A stretch of DNA of 64,000 bases from Longimicrobium sp. (GTDB lineage: Bacteria; Gemmatimonadota; Gemmatimonadetes; Longimicrobiales; Longimicrobiaceae): contig NZ_DASVSF010000107.1 in assembly GCF_036388275.1 (NCBI RefSeq), positions 1 through 64,000 on the forward strand. The letters are read 5' to 3'. Of the stretch, positions 60,716 to 64,000 are shown in pieces. Position 1 is the stretch's first letter, and every line of letters begins with the position of its first letter. The notes beneath the pieces are model-generated. The model did no database searches. It was not told the DNA's origin and saw only the letters and a list, made by a program, of their open reading frames with translations. The translations under genes were made by a program, and so were the position numbers.

Positions 60716-61081
60716 ATGCAGATGAGCGAGATCAGCACCGAAGCACCGGCCACTCCGGTTCTTCTTACGGCCACGGCGGCCTCCGAGGTGCGCCGGTACA
60801 TCGAGGAGCAGGGCGCGGCCGAGACGGCGGGGCTGCGCGTGGGCGTGCTGCCCGGCGGCTGCTCGGGCTTCCAGTACGGCCTGAACATCGAGGACGAGGC
60901 CGGCGAAGACGACATGATCCTGGAGTCGCAGGGCATCCGCCTGTTCGTGGATCCCTTCAGCCTGCAGTACCTGCAGGGCACGGAGATCGACTACGTGTCG
61001 ACCTTCCAGGGCAGCGGCTTCACCTTCAACAACCCGAACTCGGCCGGCGGCTGCGGCTGCGGAAGCTCGTTCACGGTTTGA
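60716..61081 (+). CDS. erpA: HesB/IscA-family iron-sulfur insertion protein (ErpA-like)
   Basis: A-type Fe-S carrier. The 121-residue protein has LTATAASEVRRYIEEQG, LRVGVLPGGCSGFQYGL (first Cys), FVDPFSLQYLQGTEIDYV and FTFNNPNSAGGCGCGSSF (CGC pair): the three invariant cysteines. The ErpA assignment over IscA is by overall look only. It lies directly before nadA, whose product needs a 4Fe-4S cluster. Either ATG 60716 or ATG 60722 may be used. Confidence 0.88.
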   Translation: MQMSEISTEAPATPVLLTATAASEVRRYIEEQGAAETAGLRVGVLPGGCSGFQYGLNIEDEAGEDDMILESQGIRLFVDPFSLQYLQGTEIDYVSTFQGSGFTFNNPNSAGGCGCGSSFTV

Positions 61082-61086
61082 ACGAC

Positions 61087-61206
61087 AGTGCGTGAGTGCG
61101 TTGGTGCGTGAGTGCGGAAGTTCGCACGGCGCAGGGAGGCCCGCGGAGCACATCCGCGGGCCTCTTTTCTTTTTACCGCACTAACGCACTCACGCACTGA
61201 CGCACT
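61087..61206. repeat. GTGCGTGAGTGCG inverted repeats flanking the erpA terminator
   Basis: AGTGCGTGAGTGCGTTGGTG (61087 on) and its inverse CGCACTAACGCACTCACGCA (61177 on) lie on either side of the terminator. Related words occur at 9098 and 33617. Confidence 0.55.
61136..61175 (+). terminator. Rho-independent terminator after erpA
   Basis: GAGGCCCGCGGA / TCCGCGGGCCTC perfect 12-bp stem, 5-nt loop, tail TTTTCTTTTT. Confidence 0.92.
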
Positions 61207-61224
61207 TCCCCTCCTCCCCTTGCA

Positions 61225-61270
61225 TTCTCGTTACGAGTATGACATATTCCTATCGTTCTCAACACGAGAA
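61225..61270 (+). promoter_or_regulatory. Paired operator-like dyads in the nadA promoter region
   Basis: TTCTCGTTACGAGTA (61225-61239) and TTCTCAACACGAGAA (61256-61270) share 11 of 15 positions, are each dyad-symmetric, and have centres 31 bp apart (about three helical turns). A possible promoter (TTGCAT at 61220, then CATATT 17 nt on) overlaps site 1. The regulator is unknown. Confidence 0.5.
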
Positions 61271-61302
61271 CACTTAGACGACACCTGCCGCCGAGGTGAG
61301 CC

Positions 61303-62379
<1,077 letters not shown>

Positions 62380-62403
62380 TCGCACCTGTCGGTCGCAACA
62401 ACG

Positions 62404-62437
62404 AGCGGCGGCATCCCAAGGGTGCCGCCGCTTCTGT
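62404..62437 (+). terminator. Hairpin after nadA
   Basis: AGCGGCGGCA / TGCCGCCGCT perfect 10-bp stem with a 9-nt loop, then TCTGTAT. The tail is weak. Confidence 0.6.
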
Positions 62438-62460
62438 ATCGCGGGCATCATCCCGGGATG

Positions 62461-62562
62461 CTGTCATCCAGAGGCCCAAGCGCACCGTACCCGCCCGTAA
62501 GCCGTCCATCGCGGGCCGAAGGATCCAGCCTGCGCCACTACGATGCTTGGGCGCGGCAGCGA
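62461..62562 (+). repeat. Family B repeat, copy 8
   Basis: CTGTCATCCAGAGGCCCAAG, GCGGGCCGAAGGATCCAGCC, GGGCGCGGCAGCGAACAC. The rest of the gap (62563-62767) shows no supported gene. Confidence 0.8.
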
Positions 62563-62816
62563 ACACCAAAACCCCCCAGCCCAAGCGCTCCCCCGCCCAG
62601 AACGACTTTCTAGCATCATCAATCGCGCGAACTCCCTCGGGGCCAAGGACATGCCCGCCGTAGTACGCCTGGTGGCGGATCACGTTGGATTGACAGGAGA
62701 TACGCACGTCCATACCGTTCACATGCGAGCGCGGTACATCGTTCACCTGGGCGGACGGGCACCACGGATGATTCCCCGGCTTGAATTGAGGAGACTAGCC
62801 TTTGCGAGGCTGAAGG

Positions 62817-63161
62817 ATGCGCGCGCTCTACGCAGCCGGCCGGTACGACGCAGCGCTGTACCTGTGCGGATACGCGGTGGAGCTGGCGCTCAAGGCGCGC
62901 ATCTGCCGCACGCTGCGGTGGGAGGGGTTTCCGCAGACGCGGAAGCAGTTCGAGCACTACGGCAGCTTCAAAATCCACAACCTCCAGGTACTGTTGCGCT
63001 TAAGCGGGATGGAGGAGCGGATTCGAACCCGCCACCATGGCGATTGGGTGCAGGTTTCCGATTGGGATCCCGCCTTTCGGTATGCGGCGGAGGGCACAAC
63101 GCGGCCCGACGTGGCGAAGAGCATCCTGACCTCTGCCCGCCAGATCGTGAGGGCCCTGTGA
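62817..63161 (+). CDS. HEPN-domain protein, N-terminus probably shifted by a 2-nt deletion
   Basis: A 114-residue HEPN-like helical protein: RALYAAGRYDAALYLCGYAVELALKARICRTL, then FKIHNLQVLLRLSGM and WDPAFRYAA. The usual first helix (RLxxARLKDAxxL) is missing in this frame but is encoded just upstream in another frame (MIPRLELRRLAFARLKDAR from ATG 62768). The two join across a GCGCGCGC tract if 2 nt are restored. As it stands, ATG 62817 follows GAGG at 8 nt and a stop codon, and could give a shortened protein. HEPN proteins are common in RNase toxins and conflict systems. Confidence 0.7.
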   Translation: MRALYAAGRYDAALYLCGYAVELALKARICRTLRWEGFPQTRKQFEHYGSFKIHNLQVLLRLSGMEERIRTRHHGDWVQVSDWDPAFRYAAEGTTRPDVAKSILTSARQIVRAL

Positions 63162-63634
63162 GAGACTTGATAGAGGAACTGCGGCCGGTCGAACTGGAAC
63201 TCGCAGCTGAGTTCGGAGAGTTTGCGCTGTTCGCGTTGTTCGAAACCGAGGATAGCCTCTTCGACCAGTATGAGTTGTACGTCGCTGCCCCTTGGTTGAA
63301 TACGGACTACGCGCTCCGTGTGCGGATCAGCGAGGTGATCCGGGCGCGGCTGTCGCTAGAAGATTTCTTTCGGGTGCAACGGATCATCGCGCCTGCGGTG
63401 ACGCACCCTGACTTTTCGAAGGAGCTCCGTTACTATCCCACTGCCGGCTGCGTGGTCGAGATTTACAACCGTCAGCTTTTCGAGAAGTGGGTTGCACGCG
63501 GCTGCATCATCACCTGCCGGCCCGACCTTATGCCGGTCGCGGGAAGCGCGGAGAGCGAAGCGGAGGCGCCCCGTCGGGTGCGGCTTCCGAGGTCGGCTGG
63601 CTCCGCTCAACCTTCAGCGCTGCCGCGCAGGTAG
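63158..63634 (+). CDS. Unknown partner of the HEPN protein
   Basis: A 158-residue protein starting at GTG 63158 inside the HEPN gene stop. It has FALFALFETEDSLFDQYELYVAAPW, ALRVRISEVIRARLSLEDFF, then IIAPAVTHPDF and LFEKWVARGCIIT. There is no nucleotidyltransferase GSxxxG..DxD motif, so it is not the usual MNT partner. The basic, Ser/Ala-rich last 30 residues look unstructured. Tight coupling suggests a two-component module with HEPN; role unknown. Confidence 0.65.
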   Translation: MRDLIEELRPVELELAAEFGEFALFALFETEDSLFDQYELYVAAPWLNTDYALRVRISEVIRARLSLEDFFRVQRIIAPAVTHPDFSKELRYYPTAGCVVEIYNRQLFEKWVARGCIITCRPDLMPVAGSAESEAEAPRRVRLPRSAGSAQPSALPRR

Positions 63635-63947
63635 GTGCGCGTCGCCGCGATCGAAGCGCCCGGTGCGGTTGCGGAAGGCGCCTCTAGGCTCGCGGCCTCC
63701 CGTGCGCTCAGCGGCGCGGACGTGCCGAGGAACGCCGCGGCGCTAAGTTCCTCGTCGGTGACGTTGCCGGAGTCCGCGTGCGGCGCGCGGGTTGCAACGG
63801 GCCTCGCAATCCGTTACTTCTACGGCGCTTATCCCGCGTCTTCACTGGTTCCGTCTCCACCTCAGCGCCCATGCCCGCACCCCGCATCGAGCGACTCCCC
63901 GTCCGGAGCCGTCGTTCTGCGTGGTTGCGGTCCGCTGGGCGGCGCTC

Positions 63948-64000
63948 ATGACGCGTCCCCTTCGCCTGCTGACGCTGGGGCACTCGTACGTCGTTGGCAC
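63948..64000 (+). CDS. Start of a probable glycosyltransferase, cut by the window edge
   Basis: ATG 63948 opens MTRPLRLLTLGHSYVVG, running off the edge. The LLTLGHSYVVG opening is like GT4-family glycosyltransferases that begin RVLTLGHSYV. A 26-codon frame (ATG 63870) ends in TGA overlapping this ATG and may couple translation. The gap 63635-63869 shows nothing else. Confidence 0.45.
   Translation, partial: MTRPLRLLTLGHSYVVG

Noticed and set aside
63005..63035. tRNA-like 3' end on the minus strand (GGCGGGTTCGAATCC followed by CTCCTCCA)
   Set aside because: The T-arm has a mismatch in the third pair and no matching acceptor 5' strand or anticodon arm is found. It lies inside the HEPN coding frame.

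Overview
The window is high-GC DNA (roughly 70% by eye) with dense, mostly plus-strand operons, frequent GTG and TTG starts, ATGA/GTGA gene overlaps, and long GC-rich repeats between operons. Gene content suggests a Gemmatimonadota bacterium, most like Longimicrobium. The evidence is many lipoproteins with Ala/Gly-rich lipoboxes, FlgD-like and SbsA-like Ig domains, the DUF6766 and DUF4344 families, and the particular housekeeping clusters. The lineage is inferred from gene content only.

Layout. 0-3.6 kb: start of a minus-strand gene cut by the edge, gltX, lexA, tadA. 3.7-5.2 kb (minus): free methionine-R-sulfoxide reductase and a SRPBCC protein. 6-8.5 kb: divergent heme A genes ctaA and ctaB. 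8.5-13.6 kb: DinB-like protein, lipoproteins, a two-repeat membrane protein and a tandem pair of DUF4344 proteins whose HExxH is HQxGH. 13.8-17.3 kb: FIST sensor coupled to a PAS-PAS-GGDEF-EAL protein. 17.4-19.7 kb: small lipoprotein, a secreted S1 protease split by a frameshift, and a BsuPI-like lipoprotein. 19.8-23.1 kb: a lower-GC accessory island with two small proteins and an 865-aa HD plus GHKL (HSP90-like) ATPase, a candidate conflict or defence gene. 23.4-26.4 kb: aromatic amino acid operon aroF-aroQ-tyrA, preceded by a leader peptide rich in Trp/Tyr/Phe codons and a terminator, and further upstream by a decayed duplicate of leader, terminator and aroF 5' end. 26.5-32.6 kb: M48 lipoprotein, fmdB-argS, PfkB kinase-purM. 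32.6-40.9 kb: an outer-membrane-type protein, then the riboflavin locus ribD, ribE, a PER-like class A beta-lactamase, ribBA, ribH, nusB and a glycosyltransferase. 41.9-47.2 kb: a complete mannose-family PTS (hprK, EIIA, EIIB, EIIC, EIID, HPr, EI). 47.4-55.6 kb: BFN-domain protein, recO, secreted proteins, M20 peptidase, alpha/beta-hydrolase lipoprotein with an 18-glycine linker, PQQ-type propeller lipoprotein. 55.7-62.4 kb: valS, SbsA-Ig lipoprotein, fabI, erpA-like gene, nadA. 62.8-64 kb: HEPN gene (probably with a 2-nt deletion near its start) plus an unknown partner, and the first codons of a probable glycosyltransferase.

Intergenic space is unusual. Almost every gap above 300 bp is built from a few repeat families: G-rich hairpins with an AAACTGCG-type loop and G-quadruplex-type runs; family A (about 76 bp, 5 copies); family B (about 110 bp, 8 full copies plus fragments); and a short dyad family containing GCGACT/AGTCGC and AGTCCGC/GCGGACT. 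None carries a transposase, so they look like non-autonomous palindromic elements.

Best candidates for undescribed biology are the aromatic-peptide attenuator of aroF with its decayed duplicate, the HD-GHKL island, the HQxGH DUF4344 pair, a beta-lactamase inside the riboflavin locus, paired operator-like dyads in front of nadA, and the HEPN gene pair.
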